Below are positions 1 to 6,118 of a stretch of 6,118 nucleotides of DNA, in pieces. Source of the DNA: Alphaproteobacteria bacterium (GTDB lineage Bacteria > Pseudomonadota > Alphaproteobacteria > UBA828); contig JAPYQV010000182.1 of assembly GCA_029937205.1 (NCBI GenBank), positions 1-6,118 on the forward strand, given 5' to 3'. Below the pieces are notes generated by a model. That model saw only the letters and a list, made by a program, of their open reading frames with translations, did not search any database and was not told where the DNA came from. Made by a program: the position numbers and the translations under genes. Numbering within the stretch: position 1 is the first letter of the stretch; each line of letters opens with the position of its first letter.

Positions 1-1
1 G

Positions 2-1291
2 GTGCAGAACCCGTCCATGGGCTGGGCGCTGCCCGGCTTTTACCTGTTGGGCCGCGAGTGGCTGATCAATATGGGCCTGTTGAGGCCGCAGGACGCGGTC
101 GAGGATTGCATCTATGTGATGGATTTCTGGAAGCGCTACCAGCTGTCCTGGCATCGCAACGACGGCCACATTACCAACAAGGAATTCGGCCATCGCTCGC
201 AAATACTGCCCGAGCGGCAGGTGCAAATTTTCGAAGCCGATGCCTATTCCTGCGAGGACGGCGACGACTTACACAGCGCGGCTTCCCAATTCATGGCCAG
301 CGCTTCGCAGTATGGCTTTCTCATTAGCTGCGAGAGCCGCATTAGCCTGTGCAATGAAGGCCCCTATAAGCTCGGCGACAATGCGGAAATGATCGTGCGC
401 GATTATATGGATTTGTCCGAGAGCGACTTTCCCTGGCTCGACGACGTCGCCGCGGGCGTGCCTTACAACAATCTGACCGTGCCCATGCGGGTCAAGGATT
501 GCCATTTCTACCTGATGGATGATTGGGGCAGTTTCGAATCTGAACCCGAATTTCGCGCCGAGCATATTGCCGGTGTTGGCCTCTATACGTCGGACCCCTT
601 GAGCGAAGGCTACGAGCCGGTCGGCATGGGCAGCCGGGAGGAGCTGACAAAAACATTCCTGGAACTCAACCAGCAGGTCAAGGACGCGACGAAAAAATTA
701 TGGCAACGGATGGCGGCCTGGACGCGCGATCAAATGATCGATGCCGGTGCCGTGACTTATTTCGCCATTTGTAAGGATCTCGCTCATATCGCGGGCACTT
801 ACGAAATGGAGGATTGGATGCTGATCGACGAGCGCGCCGAACGTTTTCGCCCATTGCTCAACGATGAGTATAGCCGCGATTGCCTCGGCGAACTGGTCGG
901 CCTCTTGACCCACCCAAGCCAACGCACCAACGAGTACACCATGATGCAGCATTCCGATGGGCCGACGCGGATGTACACGCCAATTCCCTATTCGATCCTC
1001 GATGGCGACGATTACACGCCAACCTGCGGGCCGATTTATCCCGGTGATTCCTGTCTGCCGCGCAAGCAAGACCGCTACCAGACCAGCCGCGGTGTGCTCA
1101 CACTTGAGGAATTTAATGCGCAAGTGCGCGATTTCAAACCGGCGGCGCATAAGTATCGCTTCCTCGACGAAACCTGGGTCAAATACAATTCGCATACGGC
1201 CCTCGCCGACGACATGTATAAGGCGGATCAGGCGCGCTCGCGCAACCTTGCCGGCAAGGGAGCCGGGCTCAAGCGATCGGATTTGGCTTGA
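2..1291 (+). CDS. Unrecognised soluble protein, 5'-truncated by the window edge
   Basis: The reading frame is open from base 2 to a TGA at 1289-1291, giving 429 residues. The first codon is GTG, but only one base precedes it and no ribosome binding site can be seen, so the true start probably lies upstream and the gene is partial. I do not recognise the family. The product looks soluble: there is no signal peptide in the visible part and no membrane segment. It is acidic and rich in aromatic residues (Trp, Tyr, Phe), with scattered Cys (about 36, 84, 110, 117, 167, 257, 294, 342, 351) and His (51, 56, 64, 91, 168) that could serve as metal ligands or catalytic residues, though none forms a motif I can name. 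The C-terminal 30 residues are basic and probably flexible. It lies 33 bases before the CoA ligase gene on the same strand, so it is probably part of the same operon and pathway, perhaps as a substrate-specific enzyme. That role is inference from position only. Confidence 0.8.
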   Translation: MQNPSMGWALPGFYLLGREWLINMGLLRPQDAVEDCIYVMDFWKRYQLSWHRNDGHITNKEFGHRSQILPERQVQIFEADAYSCEDGDDLHSAASQFMASASQYGFLISCESRISLCNEGPYKLGDNAEMIVRDYMDLSESDFPWLDDVAAGVPYNNLTVPMRVKDCHFYLMDDWGSFESEPEFRAEHIAGVGLYTSDPLSEGYEPVGMGSREELTKTFLELNQQVKDATKKLWQRMAAWTRDQMIDAGAVTYFAICKDLAHIAGTYEMEDWMLIDERAERFRPLLNDEYSRDCLGELVGLLTHPSQRTNEYTMMQHSDGPTRMYTPIPYSILDGDDYTPTCGPIYPGDSCLPRKQDRYQTSRGVLTLEEFNAQVRDFKPAAHKYRFLDETWVKYNSHTALADDMYKADQARSRNLAGKGAGLKRSDLA

Positions 1292-1324
1292 TTCTCACAG
1301 GATTCTCAGTGGTTGGAATTAGCC

Positions 1325-2800
1325 ATGCAGATCGGTGAGCTCATACGCCGGGCGGCACGCATGTATGGCGACGCACCTGCCCTGGTTGAGGGAGAGCGCA
1401 GCTTAAGCTTTCGCGAATTCGACGCGGCCACCGATCGGCTTGGCAATGCGCTGTTGGCCAAGGGCCTGGTTGCGGGAGATCGGGTTGCGATACTTCTGCC
1501 GAACGGTATCGAATGCCTGATCGTTTATTACGCGCTCGCAAAATCGGGGCTGGTGCGCGTGCCCTTGCATGTGCGCGAGGCGCTCACAAATCATCGCTAC
1601 AAGCTTGCCGACAGTGGTGCGCGGGCGCTTATTTATGCTGACGAGACGGCGCTGGATGCCGAGCTACTGATCGACGCGGACGAGCTGAATAGCCTGATTA
1701 AGGATGGTGACGGGTCACCCTGCCGGGTTGATCGCGATCTCGATGCGCCACTTCGACTTGGCTACACCGGCGGCACCACGGGGGAACCCAAGGCAGTGAC
1801 ACTCACCACGCGCGGCGAGCTGGCCGAGCTTTCCGCTTTCCTGGTCGATCTCGTGCCGGATATTCAAAAGGACAACAGCTTTCTGCACGCGGCGCCTATC
1901 GGCCATGCCAGCGGGGCGTTTTTTCTGCCCACCTTGGTGCGTGGCGCGCGCAATCTCGTGTTGCCGGCGTTTGACGCGGCGGCATTTGTCGCCCTCGCCG
2001 AGCGTGAGAAACCGAGCCATACTTTTCTCGTGCCCACCATGCTCTCGATTATTTTGGAGAGCACGGCGGTTGCGGCGGATGCCCACAGATTTCGCCGCAT
2101 CTGTTACGGCGCATCGTCGATCGCGCCGGCACTCCTTGCCCGCGCCATCGAGCGCTTCGGCAATGTTTTCGCTCAGACCTACGGTCAAGCAGAATCGCCC
2201 ATGGTAATCACCTGTCTGCAGCCCGAGGATCACGGCCGTATCGGCTCCTGCGGCAGGCCGTTTACCACCGTGGACGTCGCCATCTTCGATGATGATGACA
2301 ATCCTTTGGGCGTCGGCGAGAAAGGCGAGATCGTCTGCCGTGGCCCGCAAACAATGGCGCGCTACTGGAACCGCCCCGAAGCGACCGCGGAAGTCTTTCG
2401 CGGTGGCTGGCTGCATACCGGCGATATCGGCCGAATGGACGAAGACGGCTTCTTCTACATTCTCGACCGCAAGAACGACATGCTGATCAGTGGCGGCTAC
2501 AACGTCTATCCGCGCGAGGTCGAGGATGTGCTGATCTCGTGCGACGGCGTTGTGGCGGCGGCTGTTGTCGGTCTGCCCGATGAGAAGTGGGGAGACCGGG
2601 TGCATGCGGTCGTTTCCGGGCGAAGTGGCCTGGATGTGGCGAAACTCGCAGCCGTGTGCAAAGAACAATTGGCCGATTATAAGCGCCCCAAGGGAATTGA
2701 TATCTGGCCGGAGCTTCCGAAAACCGCGGCCGGTAAGATTCTGCGCCGTGAAGTGAAACAACGCCTGTTGACGCGTGAGGCCATGAATGCCGCCGACTGA
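1325..2800 (+). CDS. AMP-forming acyl/aryl-CoA ligase (FadD-like, ANL superfamily)
   Basis: This enzyme is predicted to activate a carboxylic acid with ATP to an acyl-adenylate and then form the CoA thioester in the cytoplasm. Numbering from the ATG at 1325 (491 residues), the ANL core motifs appear in order: the phosphate-binding loop YTGGTTGEPKAV at 147-158, YGQAE at 286-290 (the usual YGxTE position), HTGD with the ribose-binding Asp at 364-367, the hinge region LDRKNDMLISGGYNVYPRE from 380, and PKTAAGKILRRE near the C-terminus with the adenylation lysine at about 471. The length is at the short end for the family because the region before the phosphate loop is compact. An in-frame TTG at 1313 would add four residues. 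I prefer the ATG because the family-like start MQIGELIRRAA follows it and a weak GGA lies seven bases upstream. The substrate cannot be read from the sequence. The 3' end overlaps the next gene by 14 bases, suggesting translational coupling. Confidence 0.93.
   Translation: MQIGELIRRAARMYGDAPALVEGERSLSFREFDAATDRLGNALLAKGLVAGDRVAILLPNGIECLIVYYALAKSGLVRVPLHVREALTNHRYKLADSGARALIYADETALDAELLIDADELNSLIKDGDGSPCRVDRDLDAPLRLGYTGGTTGEPKAVTLTTRGELAELSAFLVDLVPDIQKDNSFLHAAPIGHASGAFFLPTLVRGARNLVLPAFDAAAFVALAEREKPSHTFLVPTMLSIILESTAVAADAHRFRRICYGASSIAPALLARAIERFGNVFAQTYGQAESPMVITCLQPEDHGRIGSCGRPFTTVDVAIFDDDDNPLGVGEKGEIVCRGPQTMARYWNRPEATAEVFRGGWLHTGDIGRMDEDGFFYILDRKNDMLISGGYNVYPREVEDVLISCDGVVAAAVVGLPDEKWGDRVHAVVSGRSGLDVAKLAAVCKEQLADYKRPKGIDIWPELPKTAAGKILRREVKQRLLTREAMNAAD
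2775..2780 (+). promoter_or_regulatory. Ribosome binding site inside the ligase gene for the 202-residue protein
   Basis: GTGAGG lies inside the end of the CoA ligase gene, six bases before the ATG at 2787. It supports that start rather than a later one, and so supports the 14-base overlap between the two genes. Confidence 0.55.
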
Positions 2801-3395
2801 TTTGCATCTTGTGCTGCATGGCGTCGCCATCAAGAAGCATGGTACGGCTGAGGCCGTGGCCGCTGTCACCGGTTTGCAACCGGAAACGGTCGCCGGCCTG
2901 TTGGCCGAGGCGCTTGAAAAGGGCCGCGTTGCCGAAACCAAAGGGGCCTACATGCTGACGCCCGCGGCGCGTATGGCGTTGGACGGTGAGTATTCCCGCG
3001 TCTATGGGGAGGAACGGGGTGATACATCATTTACATCCGCTTACGAGGTATTCGAAGCCGTCAACCGCGACCTCAAGCAACTTATGACCGATTGGCAGAC
3101 CGTCGAGATCGCCGGCGAGACCGTTGCCAATGACCATGCCGATGCGGATTACGATGCCAAGATTATCGACCGTCTGGGCGATTTGCACGAACGCGCCGAG
3201 GGCATGCTCGTCACTTTGGCCACGGCGCTGCCACGGCTCACAATCTACAAGGACAAGCTCCTTGCGGCTTTGGAAAAGGCCGAGGACGGCGAAACGGATT
3301 GGGTCAGTGCGGTCAAAATCGATTCCTATCACACGGTTTGGTTCGAGTTGCACGAGGACCTGTTGCGCGTGCTCGGACGGGTGCGGGAGGAATAA
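2787..3395 (+). CDS. Conserved-looking protein with winged-helix-like N-terminus, PPDK-associated
   Basis: The 202-residue product is soluble and has two visible parts. Residues 7-67 read like a winged helix: helices around 8-27, a recognition-like helix at 31-46 (QPETVAGLLAEALEKG), and a wing ending in YMLTPAARMAL. Residues 80-202 form a mostly helical domain with strikingly polar, conserved-looking patches: LMTDWQ (99-103), NDHADADYD (115-123), LPRLTIYKDKL (149-158) and DSYHTVWFELHEDLL (179-192). I recall similar patches in small proteins beside, or domains joined to, short PPDK-like proteins of actinobacteria. This is from memory and unverified. The ATG at 2787 has a good ribosome binding site, and the stop is eight bases before the PPDK-like gene, so the two are almost certainly co-translated. 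The winged helix could mean a MarR-like regulator, but the position between catalytic genes and the polar C-terminal domain fit a partner or subunit of the PPDK-like enzyme equally well or better. The function is unproven. Confidence 0.85.
   Translation: MPPTDLHLVLHGVAIKKHGTAEAVAAVTGLQPETVAGLLAEALEKGRVAETKGAYMLTPAARMALDGEYSRVYGEERGDTSFTSAYEVFEAVNRDLKQLMTDWQTVEIAGETVANDHADADYDAKIIDRLGDLHERAEGMLVTLATALPRLTIYKDKLLAALEKAEDGETDWVSAVKIDSYHTVWFELHEDLLRVLGRVREE
3385..3391 (+). promoter_or_regulatory. Ribosome binding site deciding the start of the PPDK-like gene
   Basis: GGGAGGA lies at the end of the upstream gene, 12 bases before the ATG at 3404. It favours this start over the longer in-frame ATG at 3299, which would overlap the upstream gene by about 97 bases and add 35 residues unlike the family. 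Confidence 0.55.
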
Positions 3396-3403
3396 CAACC
3401 ACC

Positions 3404-5113
3404 ATGGCCGCTGAACTCGGCAAATGGACAATGATGCTCGACGGCACTTCGCTGCCGGAGCGTGCCCGTGTTGGCGGCAAAGCGTGGAGCATTGCCCGCA
3501 TGCGCACGCTCGGCCTGCCGGTCCCGCCAGCCTTTGCCGTCACCACCGATGCCTGCCGGGCCTTTCTCAAAGACGGCGCATTGCCGCCAGAACTCGGCGA
3601 CGAGTTGGCGCGTGGCGTGACGATGCTTGAAGCAGCGACGGGGCGAGGTTTCGGCGCGACGCAGCGACCGCTGTTGGTGGCGGTGCGCTCGGGCAGTGCT
3701 GTGAGCATGCCGGGCATGATGGACACTGTGCTTAATCTCGGCATGACCGATGCGGCGGAAGCAGCGCTCGGCGAAGAGACCAGGGATACAAAATTTGCTG
3801 CAGATACCCACCGCCGCTTTCGCGAGATGTATGGCCGCATCGTATTGCGCGCGCCAGCCGCCACGGGCGCCGAGGAGATACCAATCTCCCCTCATGAGCA
3901 GCTGGCAGCCGCGGTCCGGGCGGTGTTCGAGTCATGGAACAGCCGACGGGCGAAGCGCTACCGGCGCCATCATGACATCCCTGATGACATGGGTACCGCG
4001 GTGACTGTTCAGGCCATGGTGTTCGGCAATCTCGGCGAGACCAGCGGCAGCGGTGTGCTGTTCAGCCGCAATCCGTTGACCGGCGCACCTGAGCCGTTCG
4101 GCGAGTATCTCGCTACCGCGCAAGGCGAAGATGTCGTCTCCGGCACTATTACACCGCTGGCCCTCGACGCCTTACGGGATGATATGCCGGGCATACACGA
4201 GCAGTTGTTGTCAGCCGCCACTCTGCTGGAAGCGGAAAATGGCGATGTTCAGGATATCGAGTTCACCATCCAGCGCGGTGAGCTGTTCCTGTTGCAATCG
4301 CGGGCGGCAAAACGCGCACCGGCGGCGGCACTGCGAATTGCCGTCGATATGGCGCATGAAGACACAATCAGCCGTGCCGAAGCGGTGAGCCGCGTCAACG
4401 CGGAACAGGTGCGCACTTTGCTGTGCCCCAGGCTGCTTCCCGGCGCGGCAGAGGCGGCAGAGCTGCTGGCCAAGGGCGAGGCCGCGTGCCAGGGCGTTGG
4501 CGTCGGCCATGTGGTGCTGGATGCGGACGCCGCTGAAGTGGAGGCGGCAAAGGGGCGGGACGTGATTTTGGTGCGCCCGACCACCAGCCCTGAGGATGTG
4601 CACGGTATGTTGGTGGCGCGCGCTGTTGTCACCGCGAGCGGCGGCGCGACCTCCCATGCGGCGGTGGTCAGCCGGGCGCTTGGCCTGCCCTGCGTTGTCG
4701 GCTGTGGCGAGGGCGTATTGCACGGCCATGACGGCGCGGAAGTAACCGTCGATGGCGCTGCCGGGGCGGTCTACCGGGGCGTGCTCGCGGTCGATACACC
4801 GGACGAGAGAGACGACCCAACCCTCTCGGAACTCGCCGCCTGGGCGGGTGAGGTATCGCCACTCGCCGTATTCCGCCACGGCGAGCAGCCGGAGGAAAAC
4901 ATTCTCGACCTCGATCATGTACCCGGCGGTGAGATGGTGGAGAACCTGCCGGAGTTGTTGAAAAACACCAAGGCGGCATGTGGCGGCGCGCTGCACAGCG
5001 ATGCCGGTGTTGAAGCGGCGGTTAGGGCCGGCCTTGACTTCATCGTCTTGCCACAAACCGTGCCGGCGTTACTTGCGGCCTGTGCCGCGGCGCGTGAAAT
5101 CGAACGGATGTAA
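3404..5113 (+). CDS. Short pyruvate phosphate dikinase-like protein lacking the PEP/pyruvate barrel
   Basis: The 569-residue product matches PPDK over its first two functional parts. Family landmarks include GGKAWSIARMRTLGLPVPPAF (from 24, the N-terminal nucleotide-binding region), VRSGSAVSMPGMMDTVLNLG (94-113), SGVLFSRNPLTG (216-227), YLATAQGEDVVSGTITP (235-251) and DIEFTIQRGELFLLQSR (284-300). The swivelling phosphohistidine domain follows, with TSPEDVHGM (394-402) and GGATSHAAVV; His418 is the expected phosphorylated residue. Full PPDK is roughly 870-900 residues and ends in a TIM barrel that binds PEP/pyruvate. Here only about 110 residues follow the His domain, and none of the barrel's catalytic motifs are seen, so true PPDK activity is unlikely. 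The family chemistry suggests ATP-dependent phosphorylation of His418 and transfer to another acceptor, in the style of phenylphosphate synthase or rifampin phosphotransferase. The gene is tightly packed between the 202-residue protein (8 bases) and the biotin carrier (5 bases). Family assignment is firm; the acceptor is unknown. Confidence 0.92.
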   Translation: MAAELGKWTMMLDGTSLPERARVGGKAWSIARMRTLGLPVPPAFAVTTDACRAFLKDGALPPELGDELARGVTMLEAATGRGFGATQRPLLVAVRSGSAVSMPGMMDTVLNLGMTDAAEAALGEETRDTKFAADTHRRFREMYGRIVLRAPAATGAEEIPISPHEQLAAAVRAVFESWNSRRAKRYRRHHDIPDDMGTAVTVQAMVFGNLGETSGSGVLFSRNPLTGAPEPFGEYLATAQGEDVVSGTITPLALDALRDDMPGIHEQLLSAATLLEAENGDVQDIEFTIQRGELFLLQSRAAKRAPAAALRIAVDMAHEDTISRAEAVSRVNAEQVRTLLCPRLLPGAAEAAELLAKGEAACQGVGVGHVVLDADAAEVEAAKGRDVILVRPTTSPEDVHGMLVARAVVTASGGATSHAAVVSRALGLPCVVGCGEGVLHGHDGAEVTVDGAAGAVYRGVLAVDTPDERDDPTLSELAAWAGEVSPLAVFRHGEQPEENILDLDHVPGGEMVENLPELLKNTKAACGGALHSDAGVEAAVRAGLDFIVLPQTVPALLAACAAAREIERM

Positions 5114-5118
5114 ATGGC

Positions 5119-5601
5119 GTGACTATTGAAAATAAAGATATCGAGGCGTTCATCCGCCTCTTCGAGCGTTCCGACTGGAATGAATTGCGGCTTGAGGTCG
5201 ACGGCCTCCAGATGGTGCTGTCGAACGATCCGGCCGCCAAGCCGATTGTTCGGCAGATTGCCGAGAAACCAGCTGTTCGTGCGGTTGGAAAGCGACCAAT
5301 TTCGGCGCAACCTGAAAAGCAGAAAGCCGATGCGGCGGCGCAAGATACCAACGGTTTGGTGGCCATTCGCGCGCCAAATCTCGGCACTTTTTACCGTTCT
5401 CCTAACCCGGGCGAGGCACCTTATGTGGACGTCGGGCAGGAAATCGGCGCGGACAGTGAGGTCTGTCTGATTGAAGTGATGAAATTGTTTACGCCTGTAC
5501 GGGCAGGCGTGTCAGGCCGTATCGCGCGTATCTGTATTGAAGATGGCAACATGGTCGAGCATGACGAGCCGCTATTTTATGTGGAACCCGGAACGGGTTA
5601 G
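5119..5601 (+). CDS. accB: Biotin carboxyl carrier protein (AccB-type)
   Basis: The 160-residue product carries biotin between a biotin carboxylase and a carboxyltransferase. The N-terminal 36 residues (IEAFIRLFERSDWNELRLEV and following) resemble the start of acetyl-CoA carboxylase AccB. A Pro/Ala/Lys/Gln-rich linker spans about 40-78. The biotinyl domain spans about 81-157: it begins IRAPNLGTFYRSPNPGEAPY, which includes the protruding 'thumb' typical of AccB, and reaches the biotinylation motif EVMKLF, with Lys122 as the modified residue. The motif differs from the common EAMKM by Val before Met and Leu-Phe after Lys, which should still allow biotinylation. The start is GTG at 5119, because the ATG at 5114 runs straight into a stop. 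It lies five bases after the PPDK-like gene and five before the biotin carboxylase. The symbol denotes family only: this is more likely a dedicated pathway copy than the housekeeping fatty-acid one, given its neighbours. Confidence 0.93.
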   Translation: MTIENKDIEAFIRLFERSDWNELRLEVDGLQMVLSNDPAAKPIVRQIAEKPAVRAVGKRPISAQPEKQKADAAAQDTNGLVAIRAPNLGTFYRSPNPGEAPYVDVGQEIGADSEVCLIEVMKLFTPVRAGVSGRIARICIEDGNMVEHDEPLFYVEPGTG

Positions 5602-5606
5602 ATCCA

Positions 5607-6118
5607 ATGTCCATCACCCGCGTGTTTATCGCCAATCGTGGCGAAATAGCCGTCCGCATCATACGTGCCTGCCGGGCTGCCGGATTGGAGTGTGTGATCG
5701 GCGTATCGGCTGCCGACCGGGACGGCCTTGGCGCCGAGCTCGCAGATCGTGCGGTGGTGCTTGGTCCGGCGCCGGCGCGGGAGAGTTATCTCAACCTGCC
5801 GCTCATCGTGCATGCCGCCATGGCGACGGGCTGTGATGCACTGCACCCGGGCTACGGGTTCCTGTCGGAGCGCGCCGAATTCGCGGCCCTCTGTAGCGAA
5901 AACGGAATTGCCTTTGTCGGTCCAAGACCCGAAACAATCGAATTGCTCGGAGATAAATTGCGCGCGCGCGAGGTCGCCGAACAGGCCGGCTTGGCGCGGG
6001 TGCCGGGCTCTGCTGCCCTCGGCGATGCCAGCGAGGCGCGCTGGGCGGCTGAGGAAATTGGCTACCCGGTGGTATTGAAGGCATCCGCCGGCGGGGGCGG
6101 GCGCGGCATGTTCGTCGC
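5607..6118 (+). CDS. accC: Biotin carboxylase (AccC-type), 3'-truncated by the window end
   Basis: The frame starts at ATG 5607 and stays open to the end of the window, giving the first 170 residues of a protein that is normally about 450 residues, or longer if fused. The enzyme uses ATP and bicarbonate to carboxylate the biotin on its carrier. Visible family motifs are FIANRGEIAVRIIRACRAAG (7-26), GPAPARESYLN (53-63), LHPGYGFLSE (79-88), FVGPRPETIELLGDK (103-117, with Lys117 matching the ATP-binding Lys116 of E. coli AccC), GYPVVLKAS (152-160, Lys158 matching Lys159) and the glycine-rich ATP-grasp loop AGGGGRGM (161-168). All landmarks expected in this portion are intact. The segment VSAADRDGLGAELAD replaces the more common HSSADRD type, a small subfamily difference. 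It begins five bases after the carrier gene, a classic accBC pairing. Whether the protein ends as a stand-alone biotin carboxylase cannot be seen here. Confidence 0.95.
   Translation, partial: MSITRVFIANRGEIAVRIIRACRAAGLECVIGVSAADRDGLGAELADRAVVLGPAPARESYLNLPLIVHAAMATGCDALHPGYGFLSERAEFAALCSENGIAFVGPRPETIELLGDKLRAREVAEQAGLARVPGSAALGDASEARWAAEEIGYPVVLKASAGGGGRGMFV

Noticed and set aside
698..1195. Minus-strand open frame of 165 codons opposite the first gene
   Set aside because: It could be asked whether the unrecognised plus-strand frame is itself the shadow, but the plus frame is far longer, has more ordinary amino-acid use and fits the direction and spacing of the operon.
957..1322. Plus-strand 121-codon frame overlapping the first gene
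   Set aside because: Arg/Ser/Pro-rich translation in a shifted frame of the longer gene, with no domain and no good start signal.
1715..2941. Long minus-strand open frame (408 codons) opposite the CoA ligase gene
   Set aside because: It lies antisense to a gene with all ANL motifs, shows no recognisable domain, and is the kind of long shadow frame common in GC-rich DNA.
3299..3403. Upstream in-frame extension of the PPDK-like gene from the ATG at 3299
   Set aside because: The extra 35 residues are Arg/Gly-rich and unlike the family, overlap the preceding gene, and lack a ribosome binding site; the ATG at 3404 follows GGAGGA and begins a family-like N-terminus.
4211..5056. Minus-strand open frame (281 codons) opposite the PPDK-like gene
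   Set aside because: The opposite strand carries the clear phosphohistidine domain; the antisense translation is rich in Arg, His and Ala with no family signature.
3404..5113. Calling this gene a functional ppdK
   Set aside because: The PEP/pyruvate-binding barrel needed for the pyruvate half-reaction is absent, so the symbol would mislead.

Overview
This is a compact, GC-rich window in which every recognisable gene lies on the plus strand. Base composition, codon use and gene style suggest a proteobacterium, probably an alphaproteobacterium. That is an impression from the sequence, not a measured assignment. No RNA gene, mobile element, CRISPR array or convincing terminator is visible.

Six genes follow one another with almost no spacing, as in one operon. 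(1) A 5'-truncated, soluble protein that I do not recognise (2-1291). (2) An AMP-forming acyl/aryl-CoA ligase of the FadD-like ANL superfamily (1325-2800). (3) A 202-residue protein with a winged-helix-like N-terminus and a conserved-looking C-terminal domain, overlapping the ligase gene by 14 bases (2787-3395). (4) A short pyruvate phosphate dikinase (PPDK)-like protein with the ATP-grasp and phosphohistidine domains but without the C-terminal PEP/pyruvate barrel (3404-5113). (5) A biotin carboxyl carrier protein of the AccB type (5119-5601). (6) The first 170 codons of a biotin carboxylase of the AccC type, cut by the window end (5607-6118). Gene-to-gene distances are 33, -14, 8, 5 and 5 bases.

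The biotin carboxylase and carrier supply half of a biotin-dependent carboxylase. The carboxyltransferase is not in the window and is expected nearby. The unusual element is the barrel-less PPDK-like protein beside them, together with a CoA ligase. A working model, inferred only, is a catabolic pathway in which a substrate is phosphorylated at the expense of ATP by the PPDK-like phosphohistidine enzyme, carboxylated with biotin-bound CO2, and the resulting acid is activated to a CoA thioester. The known logic it resembles is anaerobic phenol degradation (PEP-synthase-like phenylphosphate synthase, then a carboxylase, then 4-hydroxybenzoate-CoA ligase) and the ketone carboxylases. The substrate is unknown, and the unrecognised first gene and the 202-residue protein may hold the specificity.
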